Origin: Lawsonibacter sp.
Lineage (GTDB): Bacteria; Bacillota; Clostridia; Oscillospirales; Oscillospiraceae
Direction of reading: 5' to 3'
Assembly: GCA_022801435.1 (NCBI GenBank)
Contig: JAAWSG010000019.1
Span: forward strand, 1 to 35,822
Length of the DNA: 35,822 nt
A model generated the notes under the pieces. It had not been told where the DNA came from. It did not search any database and saw only the letters and a program-made list of their open reading frames with translations. How positions within the stretch are numbered: position 1 is the first letter of the stretch; each line of letters starts with the position of its first letter. The translations under genes and the position numbers were made by a program. Positions 18,065-26,300 of the stretch are shown in pieces.

Positions 18065-18553
18065 TCATCGCGCCCGGGCCATCTCCCCCGCGCCGGACAG
18101 CCCGGGAAACCCCTGCTGCCGCAGCGCCTCATAGGTGAGCACCGCCACCGAGTTGGCCAGATTCAGGCTCCGGGCGTCCTCCCGCATGGGAATCCGGATG
18201 CACCGGTCGTACCAGCTTGTCCGCAGGTCCTCCGGCAGGCCGGCGGTCTCCTTGCCGAACATGAGCCAGCAGCCTGGCCGGAACCGCGCCTGGGTATAGT
18301 CCCGGGGAGCCTTGGTGGTGGCCAGCCACAGGTCGGGCTGAGGGTTGGCCGCGAAGAAGTAATCCAGGCTGTCATAGACCTGCAGGTCCAGCATATGCCA
18401 GTAGTCCAGCCCCGCCCGCCGCACCGCCCGCTCGCTGATATCGAACCCCAGGGGGCGGACCAGGTGGAGGCGGCTTCGGGTAGCGGCGCAGGTACGGGCA
18501 ATGTTGCCGGTATTTTGTGGGATCTCCGGCTCAACCAACACGATATTCAGCAC
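18065..18553 (-). CDS. trmL: tRNA (cytidine/uridine-34 2'-O)-methyltransferase
   Basis: The 162-residue SPOUT methyltransferase methylates the ribose of the wobble nucleotide in tRNA-Leu isoacceptors. It has the N-terminal [18 protein letters not shown] and the knotted SAM-binding motifs [14 protein letters not shown] and [17 protein letters not shown]. The start is GTG 18553, 5 bases after GGAGGG; the frame is open farther upstream but without a ribosome site. Pgk begins 46 bases downstream, and a promoter lies 29-57 bases upstream, so trmL leads the glycolytic transcript. A tRNA-Leu gene, a possible substrate, lies at 35439. Confidence 0.93.
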   Translation of the reverse strand: MLNIVLVEPEIPQNTGNIARTCAATRSRLHLVRPLGFDISERAVRRAGLDYWHMLDLQVYDSLDYFFAANPQPDLWLATTKAPRDYTQARFRPGCWLMFGKETAGLPEDLRTSWYDRCIRIPMREDARSLNLANSVAVLTYEALRQQGFPGLSGAGEMARAR

Positions 18554-18581
18554 GCGGACCCTCCTCGCTCTTGCGGTTTTT

Positions 18582-18610
18582 ATTGTAGTCCAATCCGGCA
18601 AAAATTTCAA
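18582..18610 (-). promoter_or_regulatory. Promoter of the trmL-glycolysis operon
   Basis: On the minus strand TTGAAA (18610-18605), a 17-base spacer and TACAAT (18587-18582) precede the GTG start by 28 bases. Confidence 0.82.
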
Positions 18611-18867
18611 CTATAAAATGGTCGAAAAATTGCAAAAACTTCGTGAAAGCCCTAAATCTCTTGTTGAAACCCTCAAATTTTGTATATCTATAAAATCGTT
18701 CGCATTTTTGTGCCCGGATTTTCGTTAATCTGACGAATCCATCCGGCACAAAACCTCTGAAACAGGAAATTCCCACGGCGCTCCTCCTCCGATTCCTGTT
18801 TTCTACGGGAAATTTATACAAAATTTATTCCTTCTTCTGGAAATCCCTACCCCTTTGGCGGCGGGCG
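18611..18867. other. AT-rich intergenic region between divergent trmL and cinA
   Basis: This stretch is clearly AT-richer than its surroundings. It contains a 9-bp perfect inverted repeat (AAACAGGAA at 18760-18768 and TTCCTGTTT at 18793-18801, 24 bases apart) and a near Spo0A-box TGGTCGAA at 18619-18626. I see no gene in it. Confidence 0.5.
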
Positions 18868-18876
18868 TGCTATAAT
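18868..18876 (+). promoter_or_regulatory. Extended -10 promoter of cinA
   Basis: TGC followed directly by TATAAT (18868-18876), 57 bases before the cinA start; no clear -35 box is present. Confidence 0.65.
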
Positions 18877-18933
18877 CACAATTATCAACCCCGCCCGCCC
18901 CTCCGGCCGGCGGAAAAGGAGGTCTTTTACCCC

Positions 18934-20208
18934 ATGTCCCATACTGTCGAAATTTTATCGGTGGGCACCGAGCTGCTCCTGGGCAACATCGCCAACACCG
19001 ACGCCCAGATGCTCTCCCAGGGGCTGAGCGAGCTGGGCCTGAACGTCTACTGGCACACCGTGGTGGGGGACAACCCCCAGCGGGCCCGGGAGGCGGTGTC
19101 CATCGCCAAAAAGCGGGCGGATATCATCCTCACCACCGGGGGCTTGGGCCCCACCTGCGACGACCTGACCAAAAACGTCCTGGCGGAGGCCTTTGGGAAG
19201 CAGCTGGTCTATGACGAGGGCTCCGCCCGGCGCATTGAGGACTACTTCCGGCGCATTGGGCGGACCATGACGGACAACAACCTCCAGCAGGCCATGCTCC
19301 CCGAGGGCTGCGTCATTCTGGAGAACGACTGGGGGACCGCCCCCGGCTGCGCCTTTGAGGCGGAGGGGGTCCATGTCATCATGCTCCCCGGCCCCCCCAG
19401 CGAGTGCCGGCCCATGTTCCAGTACCGGGCCAAGCCCTACCTGCTCTCCCTGTCCGAGGGGGTCATCGCCTCCCACACCATCAAATTCTTCGGCATCGGG
19501 GAGTCCTCCCTGGAGGCCCGGCTGCGGGACCGGATGAACGCCATGTCCAACCCCACCCTGGCCCCCTACGCCAAGGAGGGGGAGTGCGAGCTGCGGGTCA
19601 CCGCCAAGGCCCCCACCGATGGGGAGGCTCAGGCCCTGCTCCAGCCCGCGGTGGCCCGGCTGCGGGAGATGTTCGGCCCCCTGGTCTACGGGGTGGACGT
19701 GCCCTCCCTGGAGCACGTGGTCATCCAGGGCCTGAAGGAGCGGGGACTCACCCTGGGAACGGCGGAGAGCTGCACCGGGGGGCTCATCGCCAAGCGGCTC
19801 ACCGATGTGCCCGGGGCCTCCGCCGCCTTCCGGGGCGGGATTGTCTCCTACACCAACGAGGTCAAGGAGAACGTCCTGGGTGTGCCCGGACACCTGCTGA
19901 ACCAGTTCGGGGCGGTGTCCCAGGAGGTGGCCGCCGCCATGGCCGAGGGGACCCGGCGGGTGCTGGGCTGTGATATTGGCCTGTCCTCCACCGGGGTGGC
20001 GGGGCCCGACCGGGACGACCGCGGAAACGAGGTGGGGACCATGTTCGTGGCCATCGCCACCCAGGAGGGGACCCACGTGCGGCCCCTCACCCTGGGGACC
20101 CGGCCCATGCGGGAGCGGCTGCGCACCCAGACCGCCAGCCACGCCCTGGACCTGGCCCGCCGGTATCTGTCCGGACTGGACTACGCCCAGGACGGCGGGC
20201 AGAAGTAA
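18934..20208 (+). CDS. cinA: CinA: competence/damage-inducible protein, nicotinamide-nucleotide amidase
   Basis: The 424-residue two-domain protein has an N-terminal MoCF/COG1058 domain (about 1-170: ILSVGTELLLGNIANTDA, ILTTGGLGPTCDDLTK, MLPGPPSEC), a linking KH-like part, and a C-terminal PncC amidase domain (about 255-415: TAESCTGGLIAKRLTDVPGA, FRGGIVSYTNEVK, STGVAGPDRD). Such proteins hydrolyse ADP-ribose and deamidate NMN in NAD recycling, and are linked to competence in some Firmicutes. AAAAGGAGG lies ahead of the ATG at 18934 at a somewhat long spacing of 11 bases. In Firmicutes cinA often precedes recA, but here it is followed by a small ankyrin-like gene. Confidence 0.95.
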   Translation: MSHTVEILSVGTELLLGNIANTDAQMLSQGLSELGLNVYWHTVVGDNPQRAREAVSIAKKRADIILTTGGLGPTCDDLTKNVLAEAFGKQLVYDEGSARRIEDYFRRIGRTMTDNNLQQAMLPEGCVILENDWGTAPGCAFEAEGVHVIMLPGPPSECRPMFQYRAKPYLLSLSEGVIASHTIKFFGIGESSLEARLRDRMNAMSNPTLAPYAKEGECELRVTAKAPTDGEAQALLQPAVARLREMFGPLVYGVDVPSLEHVVIQGLKERGLTLGTAESCTGGLIAKRLTDVPGASAAFRGGIVSYTNEVKENVLGVPGHLLNQFGAVSQEVAAAMAEGTRRVLGCDIGLSSTGVAGPDRDDRGNEVGTMFVAIATQEGTHVRPLTLGTRPMRERLRTQTASHALDLARRYLSGLDYAQDGGQK

Positions 20209-20221
20209 TTGGAGGGTTTTT

Positions 20222-20572
20222 TTGAAAAAGCTGTTTACCATAATCCGACGGGGCAATCTGGAGGAGGTTGCCGCCATTCTGGACAAAAAACCGGAGCTGA
20301 TCTCCTGCCTGGCCAAAGCCCCGCCCAAGAAGGACGACGGCCAGTCCCCCTTGATGGTGGCCATCAAGAGTGACAACCTGGAGGTGGGCCGGGAGCTGCT
20401 GGACGGGCTGCACGGCCTGGACCCGGACTGCAGCGCCTTCAAGCCCTACACCATGAAATACCGGGGAAAGGAACAGCTCATCACGCCCTCCCGCACCGTG
20501 GAGACCTACCGACAGGAGTACGAGATCAAGTGGCGGGAGCTGGAGCCCACCCTCCGGGCCTACTACCAATAG
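20222..20572 (+). CDS. Small ankyrin-repeat-like protein
   Basis: The 116-residue protein starts at TTG 20222 after GGAGG (20211-20215), 13 bases past cinA, so it is probably in the cinA transcript. It begins KKLFTIIRRGNLEEVAAILD and contains DGQSPLMVAIKSDNLEVGRE, which has the ankyrin-repeat rhythm (two degenerate repeats at most). The C-terminal third is charged and not recognised. Ankyrin repeats mediate protein contacts; no partner can be named. Confidence 0.72.
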   Translation: MKKLFTIIRRGNLEEVAAILDKKPELISCLAKAPPKKDDGQSPLMVAIKSDNLEVGRELLDGLHGLDPDCSAFKPYTMKYRGKEQLITPSRTVETYRQEYEIKWRELEPTLRAYYQ

Positions 20573-20578
20573 ACAGCA

Positions 20579-20613
20579 GCACGCCCCACCCCGGTCTCCG
20601 GGATGGGGCGTGC
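20579..20613 (+). terminator. Terminator of the cinA operon
   Basis: A 16-bp stem with one mismatch (20579-20594 with 20598-20613) and a 3-base loop, 7 bases after the stop codon and followed by ATTTAG. It may also serve the convergent zinc-ribbon gene. Confidence 0.78.
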
Positions 20614-20712
20614 ATTTAGCGGGGCATGGCAGGTCTCCCGTCCGCAATCTGCTTGGGGATGTTTGGAAATTACCCGGACAAGCGCACGGGGACGGCCGGA
20701 CACGTCGGAGTC

Positions 20713-20970
20713 CTACCGGATCACCTTCGCGTACTTGCAGCCCTTCCAGTTCAGACGCTGGCCGCACCGGTCGCAGAAGGGCACAAATTCCCGCTCCAGC
20801 GTGACACGGCATCGCGGACAAACAAAGTAGCCCGCGTCCTCTGTACCGGACGACCGGTAGACCATGAGCTCCGTGACACGCATTGCGGTGCGGTAAGACG
20901 CCTGACGGAGCAGCCACTCCAGACGCGCCTCAGACAGCGGGACGACCGGCCTGTGTTCTGTCTGCTTCAT
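20713..20970 (-). CDS. Small zinc-ribbon protein coupled to an XRE regulator
   Basis: The 85-residue protein has an N-terminal helical half (PLSEARLEWLLRQASYRTAM) and a C-terminal zinc ribbon with two CxxC knuckles, FVCPRCRVTL and FCDRCGQRLNW. The ATG (20970-20968) overlaps the stop of the upstream HTH gene as ATGA; GGAGGAGATGG inside that gene serves as ribosome site. I do not recognise a named family. The arrangement resembles small regulator/partner modules; binding of nucleic acid or of the XRE protein is possible but unproven. Confidence 0.72.
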   Translation of the reverse strand: MKQTEHRPVVPLSEARLEWLLRQASYRTAMRVTELMVYRSSGTEDAGYFVCPRCRVTLEREFVPFCDRCGQRLNWKGCKYAKVIR

Positions 20971-21194
20971 TCTTCCATCTCCTCCTCCCGTACAACCAGA
21001 AGCTCCTCCATGGGGATTTGAAATACCTGGCTCAGCCTGTAGCACAGGGATACAGAGATATCCGTGTCCCTTTCCCTCAAATTGCGCAGATGCCGGTCCG
21101 TGATGTTGATTTCCTCCGCCAATTCCTCCTGGGTTGCGTTTTTCGCCTCCATGGCTTTGATCAATTTCTTGTGGTCCAACAGAGCAATTATCAT
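20967..21194 (-). CDS. Small XRE-family helix-turn-helix regulator
   Basis: The 75-residue protein is nearly all Cro/CI-type HTH: IKAMEAKNATQEELAEEINI, then TDRHLRNLRERDTDISVSLCYRLSQVFQIPMEELL. AGGAGG lies 7 bases before the ATG at 21194. Its C-terminus is acidic (REEEMEE). It is followed by the zinc-ribbon gene in an ATGA overlap. An inverted repeat AGGAA-N6-TTCCT (21244-21259) sits at the -35 region of its likely promoter and suggests autoregulation. Confidence 0.85.
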   Translation of the reverse strand: MIIALLDHKKLIKAMEAKNATQEELAEEINITDRHLRNLRERDTDISVSLCYRLSQVFQIPMEELLVVREEEMEE

Positions 21195-21215
21195 TACATC
21201 TTCCTCCTTGGAAAA

Positions 21216-21259
21216 ATCATAGAGGCTGTTGTGCGAAATTGCCAGGAAATTTAGTTCCT
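21216..21259 (-). promoter_or_regulatory. Putative promoter and operator of the XRE/zinc-ribbon pair
   Basis: On the minus strand TATGAT (21221-21216) could be a -10 box with a poor -35 (TGGCAA, 21244-21239). The inverted repeat AGGAA-N6-TTCCT at 21244-21259 abuts the -35 box, a typical place for a repressor site. Confidence 0.4.
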
Positions 21260-21370
21260 AAGTGCATTTTTTACATATTTTTGTCGAAAAATGCGGAATT
21301 TCATCGCAGTTTCGGTCCAGACCGCAGAACACCTGTACGGGTATAACATTTTATAAGGATTGATTGCTCC

Positions 21371-21466
21371 GTCCGCCATGCCCGAATGGCTGGACCGCTG
21401 TGCCAAATTTCCCGCCCCGCTCCAAACACAGAAGCCCCCGGCCCTCTCGGGTCCGGGGGGATTTTT
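21371..21466 (+). ncRNA. Possible small RNA (two hairpins ending in a terminator, no gene)
   Basis: Between the XRE gene and the ATPase gene (21195-21560) there is no coding region on the + strand, yet a hairpin (21371-21379 with 21386-21395, one bulge) is followed by a complete rho-independent terminator (21435-21466). TATAAC (21342-21347) and TATAAG (21352-21357) upstream could be -10 boxes but no good -35 box is present. The signal is a structure only; transcription is unproven. Confidence 0.25.
21435..21466 (+). terminator. Orphan rho-independent terminator
   Basis: CCCCCGGCCC (21435-21444) pairs with GGG-CCGGGGG (21449-21459, T bulge) around a TCTC loop and is followed by ATTTTT. No + strand gene ends here; it insulates the ATPase promoter or ends a small RNA. 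Confidence 0.75.
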
Positions 21467-21498
21467 GCCGCAGCGCGTTTGGAGTTTTGGGATTTTTA

Positions 21499-21527
21499 TT
21501 TACAAATCTGAAAAATGGGACTATACT
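21499..21527 (+). promoter_or_regulatory. Promoter of the ABC-class ATPase gene
   Basis: TTTACA (21499-21504), a 17-base spacer and TATACT (21522-21527), 33 bases before the ATG. Confidence 0.8.
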
Positions 21528-21560
21528 GTCCCTGATTATCTGAAAAAACGGAGGCTGACT

Positions 21561-23267
21561 ATGAGATCATCTGAAGAGCTGCGCGCCAGTCTGCGGGACA
21601 TCGACCGCAGGAGCTACCCCGCCTACAAGTCCCTGAAGGGGAGCTGGTCCTTTGGCCGGTACTGCCTGAACATCGAGCACGTCCAGGGGGACCCCTTCGC
21701 CGCGCCCTCCCAGCTCAGCGTGACGGTGGACGGGCGGACGGCGGGGTTTCCCAAACACTGCTGGGAGACTCCCTGGAACCGCGCCGCCCTGGAGGACTAC
21801 CTGCTCCGGCGCTTTGGACGGCAGGCGGGGCGGTTCTCCCACCAGGCCAAGGGCTCGGGAAAGAGCGGGGTGCTGGCGGTCACCGTCCCCGGTCAGGAGG
21901 TGCTGTCCCGGACGGACTGCGAGGTGCGGGCCGGAGGGGTCATGGTGCGCTTTGAGGTGGGCTTCCCCGCCAACGGACGGACCATCAACGCCCGGGAGCT
22001 GGAGAAAATTTTGTTTGACTTCCTCCCTGTCTGTGTGGAGCAGGCCCTTCTTTACGCCTCCGCCCCCAAGGGGGAGGTGGAGCAGGTCACCGCCCTGGCG
22101 GAGGACCGGCACTTCATCCGGGAGGAGCTGGTCCGGCTGGAGCTGGCGGCCTTTGTGGCGGACGGCTCCATCCTGCCCCGGGAGAGCGGCGTCTCCGACC
22201 GGCCCATGCGGGAGGGGGTTCCCTTCCGCTCCCCCGACTCCATGGCGGTGACCTTGAACCTGCCCCACCGGGGAGCGGTTCGGGGGATGGGCATCCGCCG
22301 GGGAATCACCCTCATTGCCGGCGGTGGCTACCACGGGAAATCCACCCTGCTGAAAGCATTGGAGCGGGGCGTCTACGACCACATCGCCGGGGATGGCCGG
22401 GAGTACGTCATCACCGACGCCACCGCCGTAAAAATCCGGGCGGAGGACGGCCGCAAAGTGACGGACACGGACATCTCCCTCTTCATCAACCACCTGCCCA
22501 GCGGACGGGACACTGCCAAATTCTCCACCCTGGACGCCAGCGGCAGTACCTCCCAGGCGGCCAACATCGCCGAGGCCCTGGAGGCGGGCAGCAAGCTTCT
22601 GCTCATGGATGAGGACACCTCCGCCACCAACTTCATGGTCCGGGACGAGCTGATGCAGGCAGTCATTGCCCGGGAGCAGGAGCCCATCACCCCCTTCCTG
22701 GAGCGGGCCCTGGAGCTCTGGCAGAAGGCGGGGGTCTCCCTGATCCTGGTGGTGGGGAGCTGCGGGGCCTACTTCCACATTGCCAGCCGGGTGCTCCAGA
22801 TGGACGCCTACCAGGCCAGAGACATCACCGCCCGGGCCAAGGCGGCGCTGGAAGGCCGGCCTGTCCCCGCCCTGTCCGCCCCCGGCTTTCATCTGCCCTC
22901 CGGAGGCCGGCGGGTGGACCTATCCGGCTCCATCCAGACCCGGAAGAACTACCGGGGAGACGGATACCGGCAGGAGCGGCTGAAAGTCAAGCGCTTTGGA
23001 AAGACATCCTTCTCCGTAGGGGACCGGGAGCTGGATTTGCGCTATGTGGAGCAGCTGGTAGACGGGGGCCAGACCCAGACGCTGGCCTATATGGTGCGCT
23101 ATGCCCGGGAGAACCTGGCGGGCCTGCGGGTGGAGGAGCTGGCGGCGGCACTGACCCGCCTTGTGGAGGAGCAGGGGCTGGGGGCGGTCTGCGGCGGCGG
23201 AGTGGTCCCCGCGGGTATGACCCTGCCCCGGCTCCAGGAGATTTTCGCCTGCTTCAACCGGTATTGA
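21561..23267 (+). CDS. Predicted ATPase of the ABC class (COG3044 type)
   Basis: The 568-residue soluble protein has a family-specific N-terminal domain (about 1-235, with AYKSLKGSWSFGRYCLNIEH and DPFAAPSQL) and a P-loop domain: Walker A GGGYHGKST with Lys260, a signature-like STLDASGSTSQAANIAEAL (about 322-340), and Walker B LLLMDEDTSATNF (346-358). A C-terminal part of about 150 residues follows. CGGAGG at 21549-21554 fixes the ATG. Members are widespread in Clostridia, have no membrane domain and no established function. It is monocistronic between its own promoter and a strong terminator. Confidence 0.9.
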   Translation: MRSSEELRASLRDIDRRSYPAYKSLKGSWSFGRYCLNIEHVQGDPFAAPSQLSVTVDGRTAGFPKHCWETPWNRAALEDYLLRRFGRQAGRFSHQAKGSGKSGVLAVTVPGQEVLSRTDCEVRAGGVMVRFEVGFPANGRTINARELEKILFDFLPVCVEQALLYASAPKGEVEQVTALAEDRHFIREELVRLELAAFVADGSILPRESGVSDRPMREGVPFRSPDSMAVTLNLPHRGAVRGMGIRRGITLIAGGGYHGKSTLLKALERGVYDHIAGDGREYVITDATAVKIRAEDGRKVTDTDISLFINHLPSGRDTAKFSTLDASGSTSQAANIAEALEAGSKLLLMDEDTSATNFMVRDELMQAVIAREQEPITPFLERALELWQKAGVSLILVVGSCGAYFHIASRVLQMDAYQARDITARAKAALEGRPVPALSAPGFHLPSGGRRVDLSGSIQTRKNYRGDGYRQERLKVKRFGKTSFSVGDRELDLRYVEQLVDGGQTQTLAYMVRYARENLAGLRVEELAAALTRLVEEQGLGAVCGGGVVPAGMTLPRLQEIFACFNRY

Positions 23268-23319
23268 TGCAGAAGCAAAAAGCTCCCCCTCTCAAAAGCG
23301 CTCGTGAAGAAAATAAATG

Positions 23320-23357
23320 AACCGCCCTGTGCCAAAGCCGGCACAGGGCGGTTTTTT
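23320..23357. terminator. Bidirectional terminator between ATPase and SLH-protein genes
   Basis: A perfect 14-bp stem (23320-23333 with 23340-23353) is flanked by T6 on the + strand and by a T-rich stretch on the minus strand, between two convergent genes. Confidence 0.93.
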
Positions 23358-23368
23358 GCTGTGTTCTG

Positions 23369-26300
23369 TCAGCTGTTTTCCAGGAAGCTTTTCAGCATCT
23401 GCGCCGCTTCCGCACGGGTCGCTGTTCCCTTGGGGGAGAGCTGGCCGTTGGTGTAGCCGCTCAGGATGCCCTTCTCCGCGGCCCAGCGCAGCGCCGTCTG
23501 AGCGTAGCCGCTGATCTGGTCCGCGTCTGTAAAGTCCAGCTGGCTGTCCGACCCGGGGCTGCCCGCATACTTCCAGAGCATGACCGCAAACTGCTCCCGG
23601 GTAATGCTGTCGTTGGGTCCAAACTGACCGTTGGCGTAGCCGCTGGCGATGCCGTTTTCCGCGGCCCAGGCGATACCTCCCGCGTACCAGGCGTCACTGC
23701 TGACATCGCTGTAGCCGTCCGCCAGGTCCTGTACGGTCAGGTCCTGCTCCGGCCGGCCCTCCAGGTTGTAGAGCACGGTGGTCAGCATTCCCCGGCTCAT
23801 GGGCTGGTTCGGGCTGAAGGTGTTCTCGCTGGTCCCGCTGAACAGCTCGTGGGCGCTGGCAAAGGCTACGGCGTCAGCGGCCCAGTTGGTGGAGGGCACA
23901 TCGGCAAACTCCTTGCTGTTGTCCACGATCTCCACCGTGGCGGAGCCGTTCAGGGGAATATTCACCATGCCGTCCTCTACCACGCTCTTACGGATTGTCT
24001 CGCGGGTCCCGTCCTCGTGGACCAGGACCGCTACTGTACCGGGTCCGGCATCCTCCACCGGGACGGAGAGGGTCAGGCCGCCGGGAAGCTCCTCCACCTT
24101 CTCGCCGCCCGCGGTCAGGGTGAGCACAACCGCCTGGTCCACCTGCTCGGTCGCCACATTGACGGTCCCGCCCGCGCTGGACAGGGTATCCAGAGCTTGG
24201 TTGGGGATGGTCACGTCAGCGATGGGAGCGGAGACGGTGAGCGCCGCGTTGGTCTCGCTCTGGAGCCGGCTTACTGTCGAGGCCGGGATGGAAACCTCCG
24301 TCCTGGTCACGTCACCGGTAACCTCCGGCTTGATGACCACCCGGTCGCTCTGATTTGCCGCCGCCTCCCGCACCAGGCTGCTGCCGTCCGAGGCGCTTAG
24401 CACGGTGCTCGCTGTGCCGTCCTGGACCGTGGTGGAGGGGCCGCTCGTCTCTGTGCTGCTGCCGCTGCTGTCCGAGCCGCTGCCAGTACCGGATGCCGCT
24501 TGAATGGTCACCGAAATCTGGATTTCCTTCGTGGTGTAATTGGTGGTATCGTCTGGCGTGAAGACCACGTATTGCTTGGATGTCCCCACATCGGGCTTGA
24601 TGCTGCCGTCCTTCCAGGCAAACGTACCCGATACACTTGCCGCGCCACCACCGCTGAGCTCAATGTCACTCAGCGACTGTCCCACAGTACCATTAGCCGC
24701 TGTGGGATTTGTGCTGATGATCGGCTCCACTTTCTTAATCTCCACCTCAATCGCGGCGGCGGAGATGCCGGTGTAGTTCACGCTTTCCGCTACTCTGTAC
24801 CAGACGGTGTACTTGCCGGCGTCCTTGCCCGTGGGAATCGTGGTCGAGTACTGGCCGTTCTGGCTCAGGCTGTACTCAATCGTGCCGATGTTCTTCTCTG
24901 TGCTGCCGCCGGTGACAAGATCCTGCTCTCCTCCGTTGTAGGTCAGGTCCTTGCCCACTGGTGCATTTTCCAGCTTTGCGTCTACCTTGGAGATGGACGC
25001 CGTGGTGCTGGCAGGCCAGGCGATGGTGTAATTATCTGTCGCTCCTGTTTCAGTATGCGAAATAATCTTCACCTGCTTGCCTGTGCCAACATCGGCTGTC
25101 ACAAATTCGCCTGTTACCGTGAGGTCGATTTTGTCACTTCCCACCAGGTCGCCGGTTTTCCATGTGGCCTCCAGTGTTGCGTTCTTGGTTCCATCATAGG
25201 GTTTGTCTTTGGCTGTCACAATGGGGGTAACAGGCTTCTTTTCCGCGCTGAACGACCAGTTAACTGAGACCTCGCCGTAGTTGCCGTCCGTCTCTTTTGT
25301 CGCCGTGATGGTGGTCGAGCCGGATTTCAGGACTTTCACCAGACCGTCTGTGCTGATGCTAGCAACCGTTGTATCACTGCTGGTCCAGGTTACAGCACCC
25401 GTCCCGGAGCCGCCCATTGTGCTGAGGGTGAAGCTGTCTCCGTACTGGACCTTGCCGGGCTGGTTCACGATGGACAGCGGGTTCTGGCCCATTGGGGAGA
25501 TGGTGAATGTTGCGGACTGCTGGGTGATGTTGTAGTTGCCATCCGCCGCATCCTCGACGGTGACTGTGTGTCCTCCGGCTTTTATCCAGTCCGTAGTGCC
25601 GAAGTCCAGGGTGTACTCACTGTTCGGGATGACGCGGTTGTACTTATCCTTCACCGTAACCGCCGGCTTGTGCTCCTGGCCGTCATAGGAAGCGCCGCTG
25701 GGGGTGAACTCAATGGTGGGGGTAGTCACCTTCTGCTGGGCAATTGCAATTGGATTGTCCAGCTTCTTGCCCTCTGTGTCATTGTGGTTGCTGTCTCCCT
25801 TCACACGATACCAAACGTCATAGCTGCCTGCGTTGATGCCGGTGGGGAGGCTTGCGGAATACATTGTACCATCCAGCGAGTACTCCATCGTACCGCCTGT
25901 TGCGCCTCCTCCCGTGACCAGAGTCAAGGGAAGGCTGGTGTACTCCAGATTGGCATTCGCCGTGGGAGGGGTTACGTCTTTCACTTCCGCCTTGCGGATG
26001 GAAGCGGTGGTGGCGGCGGGGTAGCTGATGTCGTAGTTCTCCGAATTGTTCCCAGTAACGACCGGATTTGTGCTGTCCACATTCACCTTCTTATCCGTTC
26101 CGGCGTTGGGGTCCTCAAATGTGCCGGTCAGACCGGTGATTGTGATGGAGTCGCCGGACACCAGTTCACTGTCTGGTACTGCGGCGGTCACTTTAGCCGT
26201 TGTGTCACTGGCCATATAGTCCCGGTCAGTTACGGTCAGCACAGCCGTCACCGGTTTCTTCCCTGCGGTAAACGTCCAGAGCGCGATTGCGTCCTCATAG

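Noticed and set aside
20713-21194. Prophage lysogeny module
   Set aside because: A small XRE gene suggests it, but no integrase, structural phage gene or attachment repeat lies nearby.
21371-21430. tRNA-like stretch (GCCCGAATGGCTGGACCGC)
   Set aside because: It resembles a D-arm, but no anticodon stem, T loop or acceptor pairing could be completed.
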